45,948 bases of DNA. It comes from a virus. Below, in pieces: positions 33,253-42,495 of this stretch. Position numbers and translations under genes: made by a program. The stretch spans positions 1 to 45,948 of the IMG/VR virus record IMGVR_UViG_3300010160_000077; one strand, given 5' to 3'. The notes under the pieces were generated by a model. The model was not told where the DNA came from. It saw only the letters and a program-made list of their open reading frames with translations, and searched no databases. Position 1 is the stretch's first letter. The number at the start of each line of letters is the position of its first letter.

Positions 33253-35190
33253 ATGATTATTGCTTTTTATCCTGGTGCCGGTGGCAACCGCTACCATCAC
33301 TATTGTCAAGGCCAACGCACATTTGATAGCAACGTCACTTATGATCATTTATTAAAAAATCAAGATTTTAAATATCGTTATTTAGACCACAGTTCTATTG
33401 GACTTGCTGACCAAGAATTGATATTGACGCATTGTGTCAATGTTCCTTTGCTTAAAACACTTTTTCCAAATCAAACAGAAATTGTTGTCATACAAGCAGA
33501 CCTTGTGCAAAGTTTACGTAGAGAATGGTATCTAGCAGACCAGCATCGAGACAAAAACATGCCCGACAAACTTGAACATGCTAAAGCACATTGGTCATAC
33601 CATAAAAAATATTATACAGAATATCCAATGGATATCACCGGATCCACAGTCGTGGTTGATCTTGCCGATGATAGTGATTTTTCTAAAATCATGCAAGGCG
33701 AACTTGACAGTATCCAATCATCAGAATACGATCAAGCAGTCGCAGAATTCATGCCACATGATTTATCAAATATAGCGGGCGATAAGATCGTGGAAGGATT
33801 TAAAAGTAAATTTCTTGACGATGCCGAAACAATGAAACAACGCTTGGACAAGGTAAGTCCAAGCATGTGTCTAGCCAAGTGGAAACAAGTGAGTTTGCAC
33901 CTGGCTACTGGTCTCAATAACTCATGCTATCATCCGCCGTTGCATACGATACAATTAGAAGATATACAGCGTAGTCCCAGTGGATTACATAATACAGCAT
34001 ATAAAAAAGAACAACGTAAACTAATGCTCGATGGCAAACGTCCCAGTGAATGTAGCTACTGCTGGACCATGGAAGATGCCGGTAAACTGAGTGATAGACA
34101 TTATCGTTCAGGTGAGTCTTGGGCTGCTCGAGACTTTGGAAAAATTGTTAGTGGAGAATGGAACGATGATGTCATACCTAGCTATGTTGAAGTCAATTTT
34201 AATCATGCTTGTAATCTGGCATGTAGCTACTGTAGTCCTCAATTTAGTTCAACTTGGCAACAAGAAATGGATCAGCATGGCGCTTACCCTACTAGCACTA
34301 GACACAATGATCCTAGTCACTTTGTTGGTCGCAACAGGCCTATTCCAGTTCGCGACCACAATCCTTACGTAGAAGCATTTTGGGCTTGGTGGCCCACACT
34401 ATATCCTGAACTTGAACACTTCCGTATGACCGGTGGAGAACCTTTACTAGATAAAAATACCTATAGAGTGTTTGACTATGTGCTGGCCAATCCCAAACCC
34501 AACCTGCATTTAAATGTGACTAGCAACTTTAGCGTAGATGAAAAGTTGTGGCAAAAATACAAAGGCTATGTGAAACAGTTGTGTGAAGGTGAACAGATCG
34601 AACACTTCATGCAGTACATAAGTTTGGACTCATGGGGCACCCAAGCTGAATACATCAGACACGGACTGGACTTCGATCTCTTATGGGATCGAGTAAATCA
34701 ATTCCTAACTGAAATACCCTATCGCAACAGCGTGACATTTATTGTGACCATGAACAATCTTTCAGTGACTGGACTCAGCAGTTTGATGTCTGGCATCTTG
34801 GGCCTCAGACAGCTTTACAGCACAACTTACCAGCGTGTGTGGTTTGATACTCCAGTTCTAAGACAGCCACATTGGCAAAGTCTACAACTGTTGCCCGAAA
34901 GCTATTGTGATCAACTGGAACAGTTGTGGGCCTGGATGTTGACTCAAGCAGAAACTCCTGACACAAGATTCCATGGATTTAAAGATTATGAACTGTCCAG
35001 ACTGGATCGAGACATTGCCTGGATGCGAGCTGGACAACAGCTAGATCCTGTGTATATACAACAGAACAAGGCAGACTTTTATAGATTCTTCACGGAAGCT
35101 GATCGTAGACACGGCACCAACTTCTTGAAGACCTTTCCGGAAATGCGTGCATGGTGGTCAGAATGCGAGTATCATGCTCGGCAATCGTAA
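33253..35190 (+). CDS. Radical SAM enzyme with extra N-terminal domain (rSAM 1)
   Basis: A 645-residue fusion. Residues 1-195 form a separate domain that opens IIAFYPGAGGNRYHHY; the glycine loop resembles a nucleotide- or PAPS-binding turn, but this is uncertain. From about 200 a radical SAM unit of the N-terminal-twitch type begins. Auxiliary-cluster cysteines are C206 (M-C-L-A-K-W), C225 (S-C-Y-H-P-P), C267 and C270 (C-S-Y-C-W). The SAM-cluster motif is C320-x3-C324-x2-C327 (CNLACSYC), and the SAM-binding G-G-E-P is near 393. Such enzymes cleave SAM to a 5'-deoxyadenosyl radical. The two-cluster layout is common in peptide- and sugar-modifying members. The 444-residue gene at 37295 is its close relative without the N-terminal domain. 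First gene of a long overlapping unit. Confidence 0.8.
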   Translation: MIIAFYPGAGGNRYHHYCQGQRTFDSNVTYDHLLKNQDFKYRYLDHSSIGLADQELILTHCVNVPLLKTLFPNQTEIVVIQADLVQSLRREWYLADQHRDKNMPDKLEHAKAHWSYHKKYYTEYPMDITGSTVVVDLADDSDFSKIMQGELDSIQSSEYDQAVAEFMPHDLSNIAGDKIVEGFKSKFLDDAETMKQRLDKVSPSMCLAKWKQVSLHLATGLNNSCYHPPLHTIQLEDIQRSPSGLHNTAYKKEQRKLMLDGKRPSECSYCWTMEDAGKLSDRHYRSGESWAARDFGKIVSGEWNDDVIPSYVEVNFNHACNLACSYCSPQFSSTWQQEMDQHGAYPTSTRHNDPSHFVGRNRPIPVRDHNPYVEAFWAWWPTLYPELEHFRMTGGEPLLDKNTYRVFDYVLANPKPNLHLNVTSNFSVDEKLWQKYKGYVKQLCEGEQIEHFMQYISLDSWGTQAEYIRHGLDFDLLWDRVNQFLTEIPYRNSVTFIVTMNNLSVTGLSSLMSGILGLRQLYSTTYQRVWFDTPVLRQPHWQSLQLLPESYCDQLEQLWAWMLTQAETPDTRFHGFKDYELSRLDRDIAWMRAGQQLDPVYIQQNKADFYRFFTEADRRHGTNFLKTFPEMRAWWSECEYHARQS

Positions 35191-36226
35191 ACTTATTGTA
35201 GATGAATTTTGTGAAGTAAAAGAATTTACGCAAAATTTCCAAGATGGATATTTTTGGAATTTTGCCGAACACGAAATTTGTGCAGGGGCAGTATATATTA
35301 TCAGTCGTCAGCAGTTTGCTGAGAACATTGTAAAAATAAAACAGCTGGCCCAAGATCAAATCATACTACCGGTGCTGGGTAATCCTGCCGAAGGCTCTGA
35401 CACCATGTTCAAACAAGCACAGGCTTTGGGAATTTTAGAACTAGTTCAACAAGGAAAAATTATTATTATTTCCGGAGGTGATCTACCCGAACACATTCCG
35501 CATCTGTTCTATGAAAACTTTTTACCCAAGATCCTGGATTACGATGAAAATTTACAAGCCATTGCACAGTACAAAAAAAGTTGGAGTACTGATAGACCCT
35601 ATAAATTTTTATTTTTAAATGGTCGAGGGCGAGATCATCGTAGACAATTATTGGCTAGACTACACCCTTTACTTGATGTAGCAATCTGGAGCAACTTGGA
35701 TTCGGCAGCTGGGCCAATCAAGCTACTGGATCCAGAGCACGAGTTTGAGTTTTATCGGCACAATCTCGATATTGATCCGTCGGGTTTTGTAAAATATTCA
35801 TTGTTCGATAACAATTGGGGAGAAATATATCTCAATGCACAACCATATACAGACAGTTATTTCAGTCTAGTGACAGAAACTGTATTCGATTATCCGTACA
35901 GTTTCAGGACAGAAAAAATCTGGAAGCCGATTGCAATTGGACATCCGTTTGTTGTGGCCAGTAATGCTGGCTACTATCGTGACTTACACAACTTGGGATT
36001 TAAAACTTTTGGGGATCTGATTGACGAAAGTTTTGATCTAGAAATGGACAATGTTAAAAGAATGGCAAAACTCATACACCAAATAGAATGGTTATGTCAA
36101 CAAGATCTTGCTAAATTTGTACAAGAGTCGTATAATGTATGTAAATACAATCAATCACTGCTTGCCGAACTTGGACCCAAGATCCGTGCAGAATTTCCCC
36201 AGAAGCTCCTAAACTTTATAAAATGA
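35174..36226 (+). CDS. GT10/exostosin-like glycosyltransferase (paralogue a)
   Basis: I chose the ATG at 35174 (350 residues, 17-base overlap with the radical SAM gene); a GTG at 35147 is possible. The N-terminal half is a variable Rossmann-like domain. The C-terminal half has the signature SFRTEKIWKPIAIGHPFVVA followed by Y-Y-R-D-L-H-N-L-G-F-K-T-F. The E-K-x-x-K-P-[IL] segment, then [HR]-P-[FL] and L-x-x-x-G-F-x-[ST]-[FY], is the kind of donor-site block seen in GT10 (fucosyltransferase-like) and exostosin-like enzymes. Two further paralogues lie at 36223 and 41476. It probably transfers a sugar in the pathway coded by this cluster. The substrate is unknown. Confidence 0.55.
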   Translation: MLGNRKLIVDEFCEVKEFTQNFQDGYFWNFAEHEICAGAVYIISRQQFAENIVKIKQLAQDQIILPVLGNPAEGSDTMFKQAQALGILELVQQGKIIIISGGDLPEHIPHLFYENFLPKILDYDENLQAIAQYKKSWSTDRPYKFLFLNGRGRDHRRQLLARLHPLLDVAIWSNLDSAAGPIKLLDPEHEFEFYRHNLDIDPSGFVKYSLFDNNWGEIYLNAQPYTDSYFSLVTETVFDYPYSFRTEKIWKPIAIGHPFVVASNAGYYRDLHNLGFKTFGDLIDESFDLEMDNVKRMAKLIHQIEWLCQQDLAKFVQESYNVCKYNQSLLAELGPKIRAEFPQKLLNFIK

Positions 36227-37302
36227 TCACTACAATATCTAAAACTTTTCCAGATCATTGGATTTATGGCAAGTATGAACAAGAAATTCTTGCCGGCATA
36301 CAACGTCAGATTGATGCACGATTCCCTGATCAAAACAATCTGTTGTTCAACACCACTTGGCGAGAAAATCCTGAACATGATGTGGAACTACAGCAGTGTC
36401 TTGCTGATGCTGTGCCTGTTGACAATTTGTTTGTGGTATCCACTGTGGATTATTTTTTACCACATCACGAGCAAATGGTACTGGACATGATTGAGCGCCT
36501 GTCAGTAAAGCACACCTACTTCCTGGGCAACTTTGATACTCCTAGTCCTAGATGGGCTCCTGACAATAGCACGACAATTTATTTTAATTTTTTTGCCATC
36601 GTGTGTAGAGATAAGTTTGAAAAATATCAGCAGGATGAATTAATTTTGACCGACCCAAAGTATCTGTTTATCAGTTACAATCGCAAACCATATGCACATC
36701 GTTTGGCATTTGTAAAAAAATTAATTGAACACAACGTAAAAGATCTTGGAGTGGTCACTCTAGGTCGGGCATTTCCTGGTAACACTGGACCTGACAAAGA
36801 TCTTTATTTTAGCATTGGTGAAAAGAATCAAGACTACGTGAAATATGGACACTGGTACAGTGACAGTCCCGAAGCCACGTCTCACGATATTCCACATGAC
36901 TTGTTTAGCCTACACAACATGCACTATTGGAAACATCATTTTTTACACATAGTGGGCGGAACCAGTCAGTCAAGATGGAATCAATTCCTTACACAGATTG
37001 ATTTCAAACCCATCATTGGAATGCGGCCGTTCCTGATCAATGGACAAACACAAAATTACGAATTCTGGCGACGCAATGGATTCCGTACATTCAATCATTA
37101 TTTTCCAGGATTGGATTTTGAAAAATCTGACACCGTGCATGCAACCCTAATAGATGCAATACGACAACTTTCTGCGATGAGTTCTAGTGAGTTATTGGCC
37201 ATGTACAACATGATGTTGCCGGACTTGATACACAACAGACAACGCTGGTATGCCTGGGCCAATGAACAAAAAAATCAAGTGGAGAATTTGTTTGATGAAT
37301 GA
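36223..37302 (+). CDS. GT10/exostosin-like glycosyltransferase, divergent (paralogue b)
   Basis: The 359-residue product overlaps the previous gene by four bases (ATGA). It has the same layout as the upstream protein: a variable N-terminal domain, then YLFISYNRKPYAHRLAFVKK and a C-terminal IDFKPIIGMRPFLINGQTQN, followed by Y-E-F-W-R-R-N-G-F-R-T-F. The usual glutamate-lysine pair before K-P-I is replaced by I-D-F, so the donor site may be altered or the protein may be a non-catalytic partner. Its pairing with paralogue a suggests a complex or two successive transfers. Confidence 0.5.
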   Translation: MITTISKTFPDHWIYGKYEQEILAGIQRQIDARFPDQNNLLFNTTWRENPEHDVELQQCLADAVPVDNLFVVSTVDYFLPHHEQMVLDMIERLSVKHTYFLGNFDTPSPRWAPDNSTTIYFNFFAIVCRDKFEKYQQDELILTDPKYLFISYNRKPYAHRLAFVKKLIEHNVKDLGVVTLGRAFPGNTGPDKDLYFSIGEKNQDYVKYGHWYSDSPEATSHDIPHDLFSLHNMHYWKHHFLHIVGGTSQSRWNQFLTQIDFKPIIGMRPFLINGQTQNYEFWRRNGFRTFNHYFPGLDFEKSDTVHATLIDAIRQLSAMSSSELLAMYNMMLPDLIHNRQRWYAWANEQKNQVENLFDE

Positions 37303-38629
37303 TTTAGAATTCCGCCAGCAAGTATTGGACACCAAAAGTTCCAGCTTTTGTGCAGCCAAATGGTACAATGCTACCATATGGTTAGGATCAGGACAGACTA
37401 CCAGTTGCCATCATCCATTGCCACATGCTGTTGATCCAGAAGAGCTTGAACACAATCCCAGTGCGCTACACAACACGCAACGCAAGAAAATGGAACGTGA
37501 GCAGATGCAAAAAGGCGAACGTCCCAGCGGCTGTGAGTATTGTTGGAAAATAGAAGACATTGGTCGAGATAACATCAGTGACCGTGTGTACAAGAGTCGA
37601 ATTTACCCCTTAGAGGATTTATCATATGCATACCGAACACCACCAGAAACAGACATTAACCTACGCACCCTGGAAATCTCGTTTGACCGTACTTGCCAAT
37701 TGGCTTGTAGCTATTGTAACCCTGCTTTCAGTAGCACATGGGTTAGGGACATACGACAAAGCGGCCCCTATACCAATCTGGTGTCTGATGGGCGCAATCA
37801 CTTTACTCATATTCATGCTAGTAGTCAACCGTTCCGCCGTGGTGAAACAAATCCGTATGTGGAAGCATTCTTCAAGTGGTGGGAAACAGACCTACACCAA
37901 AGCCTCCAAGAGCTAAGGATCACTGGCGGTGAGCCCTTGATGAGCGGCGACACCTGGAAACTACTAGATTGGTTCAAGAACAACAAAGGGCGCAGCCGGA
38001 CACGACTGGCTATCAACAGCAATTTAAGCATGGCCTATGACATAGTTGATCGTGCCATCACAGCATGCGAAGGCACTGAACTGGATATCTATACCAGCAT
38101 GGAAAGCGTAGGCTCACAAGCTGAATACATCCGAGACGGCCTGGACTATGACCGCTGGTGTTACAACATGACACAGATCATGGATGCCAAGCAGGTGCGT
38201 GGGCTACATGTGATGTGTACTATCAACGCACTTTGTTTAGAAAGCCTTCCTGAATTGCTTACTCAACTCATGTCATGGAAAAGCCTTGCCGGTGCGGACT
38301 TTCCAAGTTTTACATTAAATATCTTGCGTTTCCCCAGCTTTCAAAGTGCTTTGGTATTGCCTGACGAGATTAGAACACATCATCAACAACGCCTACAAAC
38401 TTGGTTAAACACGTGGGATCGTAATATCCATTTACACGAGCATGAACGTAATCATGTGCAGCGTTTAATCGATTACCTAGACGTAGTTAAAACTCCACAC
38501 AGTGAAGCATTTGATCGTGTGAGTTTGTTAAATGATTTCAAACAATTTTATACACAGTATGATCAACGTCGTGGGCAAGATTTTGCAAAAACATTTCCTA
38601 ACTTGGCAGATTGGTACAACACATTATGA
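37295..38629 (+). CDS. Radical SAM enzyme with N-terminal twitch-type cluster (rSAM 2)
   Basis: I chose the ATG at 37295, with GGAG at 37281-37284 and an eight-base overlap with the previous gene; the frame is open from 37250. The 444-residue protein is collinear with the C-terminal 440 residues of rSAM 1. It has C19 (F-C-A-A-K-W), C38 (S-C-H-H-P), C80 and C83 (C-E-Y-C-W), C134-x3-C138-x2-C141 (CQLACSYC), and G-G-E-P near 211. Shared text also includes an N-P-S-A-L-H-N-T stretch, N-P-Y-V-E-A-F and a Q-A-E-Y-I-R-x-G-L-D-[FY]-D segment. The two are clear duplicates that probably act on related substrates. Confidence 0.8.
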   Translation: MNDLEFRQQVLDTKSSSFCAAKWYNATIWLGSGQTTSCHHPLPHAVDPEELEHNPSALHNTQRKKMEREQMQKGERPSGCEYCWKIEDIGRDNISDRVYKSRIYPLEDLSYAYRTPPETDINLRTLEISFDRTCQLACSYCNPAFSSTWVRDIRQSGPYTNLVSDGRNHFTHIHASSQPFRRGETNPYVEAFFKWWETDLHQSLQELRITGGEPLMSGDTWKLLDWFKNNKGRSRTRLAINSNLSMAYDIVDRAITACEGTELDIYTSMESVGSQAEYIRDGLDYDRWCYNMTQIMDAKQVRGLHVMCTINALCLESLPELLTQLMSWKSLAGADFPSFTLNILRFPSFQSALVLPDEIRTHHQQRLQTWLNTWDRNIHLHEHERNHVQRLIDYLDVVKTPHSEAFDRVSLLNDFKQFYTQYDQRRGQDFAKTFPNLADWYNTL

Positions 38630-40278
38630 CCTTAGATGAAAAAGTAGCAGAGTACAAAACAAAATACACAGTACTAGCTGTTATCGACCTGGATCACTGG
38701 CATGATTTAAAAATATATCAGCAAGATCCGTGGTTGCGTGATACATTGACATCATTGCATCAAGAAGTTTATACAAATGATCAACGCATTTTATTAACCT
38801 TGTCAAGATGTAACAACGCAGAAATACTGTTAGAACGACTACAACATTGGTTATACAACGTAGATATTTCTAGTTTTTTTATTGCAATACTATCAAACGA
38901 TCCTGATATTGCTCAATTATGGAAATCTGGTCCAGACATGTCCGGTATAACTTTTGATTTTTTCCAAAGTGAAAAGTATATCGATGATAAAGATCAAGCT
39001 ACGTCGAGTTATAATAATAGCGAGTTGGTAAACCCAATAGATCTTGACGGTCGAGAACAATTTTTATTAAAGGAATCAAAAACATTTTGTATGTATCCGT
39101 GGATACATCTTCATACTTATCCTACTGGTGAAGCATATCCGTGTTGCCAGGCAGAAATGAAAGTGGGTTCAATTGGAAACAGCCGTATCAATACACTCAG
39201 TGAAATATGGAATAGTCCTAAGCAAAGACAACTACGACAGGATATGTTAAGCGAAACATTTAATCCAACTTGTGGAAGATGTTATGAACAAGAAGATAGC
39301 GGATTTTTTAGCGGAAGACGAAGCGCAAATAAACATCATGGTCACCACATTAAAAAAGTCAAAGACACTCAAGCAGATGGCACTGTACAAGACTTTAAAA
39401 TGACCTATTGGGACATACGCTTCAGTAACTTGTGTAATTTAAGTTGCCGTAGTTGTGGACATATCTTTAGCAGCAGTTGGTACCAGGATCAGGTTAAATT
39501 GGCTGGAGGAGATTGGAAGGATCGTAATCAAGTGTTGAACTATGCCGGACGTACAGAAACAGACATGTGGGAACAGTTGATACCACATTTGGATTATGTA
39601 GAGCAGATTTACTTTGCCGGTGGCGAGCCCTTGATGATGAAGGAACACTATAATATTTTGGATGAGCTAGAACGCAGAGGACGTTTTGATGTACGGTTAA
39701 TCTACAATACAAACTTTACACATATCAAACTAAAAGACCGTACAGTCTTTGATTACTGGAAACGATTTAAATCAGTAGCAGTTGGAGCAAGTCTAGACGC
39801 TATGGGCCCACGTGCTGAATATATAAGAAAAGGCACAGACTGGTCTGTAGTAGAATCAAATCGTAAACAAATGCTGGAAGTATGCCCAGAAGTTGATTTC
39901 TATATCAGTCCTACACTCAGCATTATGAATGCGTTACATTTACCAGACTTCCATCAAGAATGGGTTGATCAAGGCTTGTTAAAACCGCAAGATCTCAACA
40001 TAAATATCTTACAAGATCCGTTTCATCTCAGGATTGATCTGGCCCCAAAAAATTACAAGGATCGTATACACGCTCGATTTCAAGAACATCTAGAATGGTT
40101 ACGTCCTTTAGATCCATTGCAAAGAGCCACTGTGGGTTTTGAGAGTGCTATTAATTTTATGTCAGCTGCTGACAACACACATTTGCTAGATACATTCTGG
40201 CGCAAAACACATGAACTTGACAACATCAGAAATGAAAATATATTGACAACTATCCCTGAATTGAAGGCATTACTATGA
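38626..40278 (+). CDS. Radical SAM enzyme with unknown N-terminal domain (rSAM 3)
   Basis: Start at the ATG of an ATGA junction (38626); 550 residues. Residues 1-145 are an unrecognised alpha/beta domain (TVLAVIDLDHWHDLKIYQQD). Then the second radical SAM subtype of this cluster begins: C155 (F-C-M-Y-P-W-I-H), C173-C174 (P-C-C-Q-A-E-M), C216 and C219 (C-G-R-C-Y-E-Q-E), and C270-x3-C274-x2-C277 (CNLSCRSC). G-G-E-P-L-M-M lies near 332. The P-W and C-C spacing is shared with rSAM 4 and 5. It is a likely catalyst of a radical step on a glycan or peptide. The substrate is not visible from sequence. Confidence 0.8.
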   Translation: MTLDEKVAEYKTKYTVLAVIDLDHWHDLKIYQQDPWLRDTLTSLHQEVYTNDQRILLTLSRCNNAEILLERLQHWLYNVDISSFFIAILSNDPDIAQLWKSGPDMSGITFDFFQSEKYIDDKDQATSSYNNSELVNPIDLDGREQFLLKESKTFCMYPWIHLHTYPTGEAYPCCQAEMKVGSIGNSRINTLSEIWNSPKQRQLRQDMLSETFNPTCGRCYEQEDSGFFSGRRSANKHHGHHIKKVKDTQADGTVQDFKMTYWDIRFSNLCNLSCRSCGHIFSSSWYQDQVKLAGGDWKDRNQVLNYAGRTETDMWEQLIPHLDYVEQIYFAGGEPLMMKEHYNILDELERRGRFDVRLIYNTNFTHIKLKDRTVFDYWKRFKSVAVGASLDAMGPRAEYIRKGTDWSVVESNRKQMLEVCPEVDFYISPTLSIMNALHLPDFHQEWVDQGLLKPQDLNINILQDPFHLRIDLAPKNYKDRIHARFQEHLEWLRPLDPLQRATVGFESAINFMSAADNTHLLDTFWRKTHELDNIRNENILTTIPELKALL

Positions 40279-41483
40279 ACATTCCACATGATCAATTTTG
40301 TGTGTTGCCCTGGGTCAGTTTGGAAACCAGCCCAATTGGCACAGTGAGGCCATGCTGTCTGGCTGAAGAAGAAATTGTTGATGACGCAGGTAACAAGTTT
40401 GATCTCAACACAGCAAACTTTAGCAACATACAAACCAGCCAGTACATGCAGGATCTAAGACAACAGTTTTTAGACCAAAAGAAACCAGCCGCTTGCAGAA
40501 AATGCTGGCGAGAAGAATCAGCCGGTCGTACTAGCAAACGTATGCATACTTTGGACAGACTCAAGCACATGATTACCGATTCTGAATGGACTGCGGATGC
40601 CAAACCCTTGATGTTTTTGGATCTAAAACTAGGCAACATCTGCAATCTCAAATGTCGTATATGTGGCTCATGGAGTTCTAGTACCTTTGCCACCGAAGAA
40701 CTAGCCGATCTGCCACCAGGAGAAGATCGCAAAAGTAATCATCACTACCATATGCTCAAGCAAGGAGCGTGGCCTAGAGAGAATCCCACGTTCTGGACTG
40801 AAATTGATCAGGTAGCGGATCAAATACAGTACATAGAATTTACCGGTGGTGAGCCATTCATGATCAAGGAACACTTTGATCTGTTACAAGGTCTAGTCGA
40901 TCGAGGTCTAGCCGGGCAGATTGAAATACATTATAACACCAATGGCACGCAATGGCCCGAACACGCAGAGGCAATCTGGAAACATTTTAAAACTGTGGAA
41001 ATAGCATTCAGTATTGATGATGTGGGCGATAGATTTGAATATCAAAGATCAAATGCTGTATGGTCAGAAGTATGCGATAACATTGAACGTTTTAGACAAA
41101 TGCGCAATCGTAATCCACGCATCAGATTACAAGTATGCACCACAGTAAATGTGTTCAATGTTTACTACATAGAACAAGTGGCCAATTGGATCAACACACA
41201 AAGTTTTGATTTTGTGTACTGGAACATGATGCACGAAGCCTACTACTTTAGCATCAGCACTTTGCCCGAATCAGCCAAACAGTCAATTGCAACAAAATTA
41301 CAATCTGCACAAGTTGATGCACGAACACAACATGAGTTTGCACAAATCATAGACTTCATGATGCGTGGTGTCAGCCTAGATGGCAACATATTGCGTATGC
41401 GTGTAGCAGATCTTGATCGCAAACGCAATCAAAATTTAACACAGGTGCAACCTGAACTGGCTGCCTTGATCGACTATGCGTAA
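40275..41483 (+). CDS. Radical SAM enzyme with N-terminal twitch-type cluster (rSAM 4)
   Basis: 402 residues, starting at an ATGA overlap with rSAM 3. Cysteines: C9 (F-C-V-L-P-W-V-S), C27-C28, C74 and C77 (C-R-K-C-W-R-E-E), then C123-x3-C127-x2-C130 (CNLKCRIC). The SAM-binding FTGGEPFMIKEHFDLL and a later Y-N-T-N-G-T strand fit the radical SAM barrel. It is the minimal form of the second subtype, without any added domain. All metal-binding residues expected for an active two-cluster enzyme are present. Confidence 0.82.
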   Translation: MNIPHDQFCVLPWVSLETSPIGTVRPCCLAEEEIVDDAGNKFDLNTANFSNIQTSQYMQDLRQQFLDQKKPAACRKCWREESAGRTSKRMHTLDRLKHMITDSEWTADAKPLMFLDLKLGNICNLKCRICGSWSSSTFATEELADLPPGEDRKSNHHYHMLKQGAWPRENPTFWTEIDQVADQIQYIEFTGGEPFMIKEHFDLLQGLVDRGLAGQIEIHYNTNGTQWPEHAEAIWKHFKTVEIAFSIDDVGDRFEYQRSNAVWSEVCDNIERFRQMRNRNPRIRLQVCTTVNVFNVYYIEQVANWINTQSFDFVYWNMMHEAYYFSISTLPESAKQSIATKLQSAQVDARTQHEFAQIIDFMMRGVSLDGNILRMRVADLDRKRNQNLTQVQPELAALIDYA

Positions 41484-42495
41484 ACTGGTTTACATGTGGC
41501 TTCCTGGTCAAGCACCTGAATGGTTCCGTGACGCATTGCCAGAAAATTACCCAATAGAAATTTATGATCCAGCGAAAGAGTACGATCTAGACACCGTTTT
41601 TTATTATGACCTGTACGGATACTATCGCGAAAATATCAAGACTTATCTAGAGCGTGGACACCGAGTGATTCTTGACGCAAAAAATGAACATTATATTCAA
41701 TATCGTTTTCATTGGATATTTTTATTGTTCTTGCAATACCCAGGACAAGGCATGATTTTGATCAGTGGCGATCGTGCCAAACAGATCCCTGGACTCCAGA
41801 TACAAGCCACTCCGTATTGGTACTGGATCATGGACCAACCTAGATTACAAGCAATAGGATTAGATCAGTATCACCCTGTTCCTACGCAAGAGAAAAAATT
41901 CTTCATGAGCCTGGGCAAGACTCGAATAGCTCGTGATTATCTGTACGACAGGCTTGGAGATCTCTTACAAGACAGCGTACACAGTTATTTGGGTCGCGGT
42001 AGGTACTTACCAAATGACCGAAAACAAGACGAGGTTATAGGAATAGGTTTTGATCGGTATGTAAACACCGACTGGTTAGATGCAACTTGTTTTACCTTGG
42101 CTGTTGAAACTTATGTAGATGATTCTGATCTATCTGGATTTAGCCTGACTGAAAATGATGGTTTTTTCTTGTGCGAAAAAACCTATAAGCCATTGGCTTG
42201 CAAGCATCCTTTGTTGATGGTTAGCACCCAGGGAAATTTATCACATCTACGCAATCAAGGGTTTGAATCATATCCTGAGCTATGGGACGAAAGTTATGAT
42301 GATATTCCAGATTGGCAAACAAGAATAGATCGCATAATACAGATAGTGCATGACTTTGATCCGCGTACTCTTGATAATCCTGTGATTCAAGAAAAGCTAT
42401 TGTATAATAGCGTAAGATTTTTTGATAAAGATTTAACAACACATTTATTAAATAGCACCGTAATCAATCCGTTACTGGAGTTTGTTAATGCTTGA
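41476..42495 (+). CDS. GT10/exostosin-like glycosyltransferase (paralogue c)
   Basis: A 339-residue protein overlapping rSAM 4 by eight bases. Its N-terminal half opens RKLVYMWLPGQAPEWF. The C-terminal half has FLCEKTYKPLACKHPLLMVS, followed by L-S-H-L-R-N-Q-G-F-E-S-Y. This block matches paralogue a closely (E-K-x-x-K-P-[IL]-x-x-x-H-P). The intact E-K-T-Y-K-P suggests an active donor site. It is separated from paralogues a and b by three radical SAM genes, so the families alternate along the message. Confidence 0.55.
   Translation: MRKLVYMWLPGQAPEWFRDALPENYPIEIYDPAKEYDLDTVFYYDLYGYYRENIKTYLERGHRVILDAKNEHYIQYRFHWIFLLFLQYPGQGMILISGDRAKQIPGLQIQATPYWYWIMDQPRLQAIGLDQYHPVPTQEKKFFMSLGKTRIARDYLYDRLGDLLQDSVHSYLGRGRYLPNDRKQDEVIGIGFDRYVNTDWLDATCFTLAVETYVDDSDLSGFSLTENDGFFLCEKTYKPLACKHPLLMVSTQGNLSHLRNQGFESYPELWDESYDDIPDWQTRIDRIIQIVHDFDPRTLDNPVIQEKLLYNSVRFFDKDLTTHLLNSTVINPLLEFVNA

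Noticed and set aside
42405-42411. TATAATA inside the GT paralogue c gene as an internal promoter.
   Set aside because: I saw no convincing -35 box at 16-18 bases and no start codon at a suitable distance.
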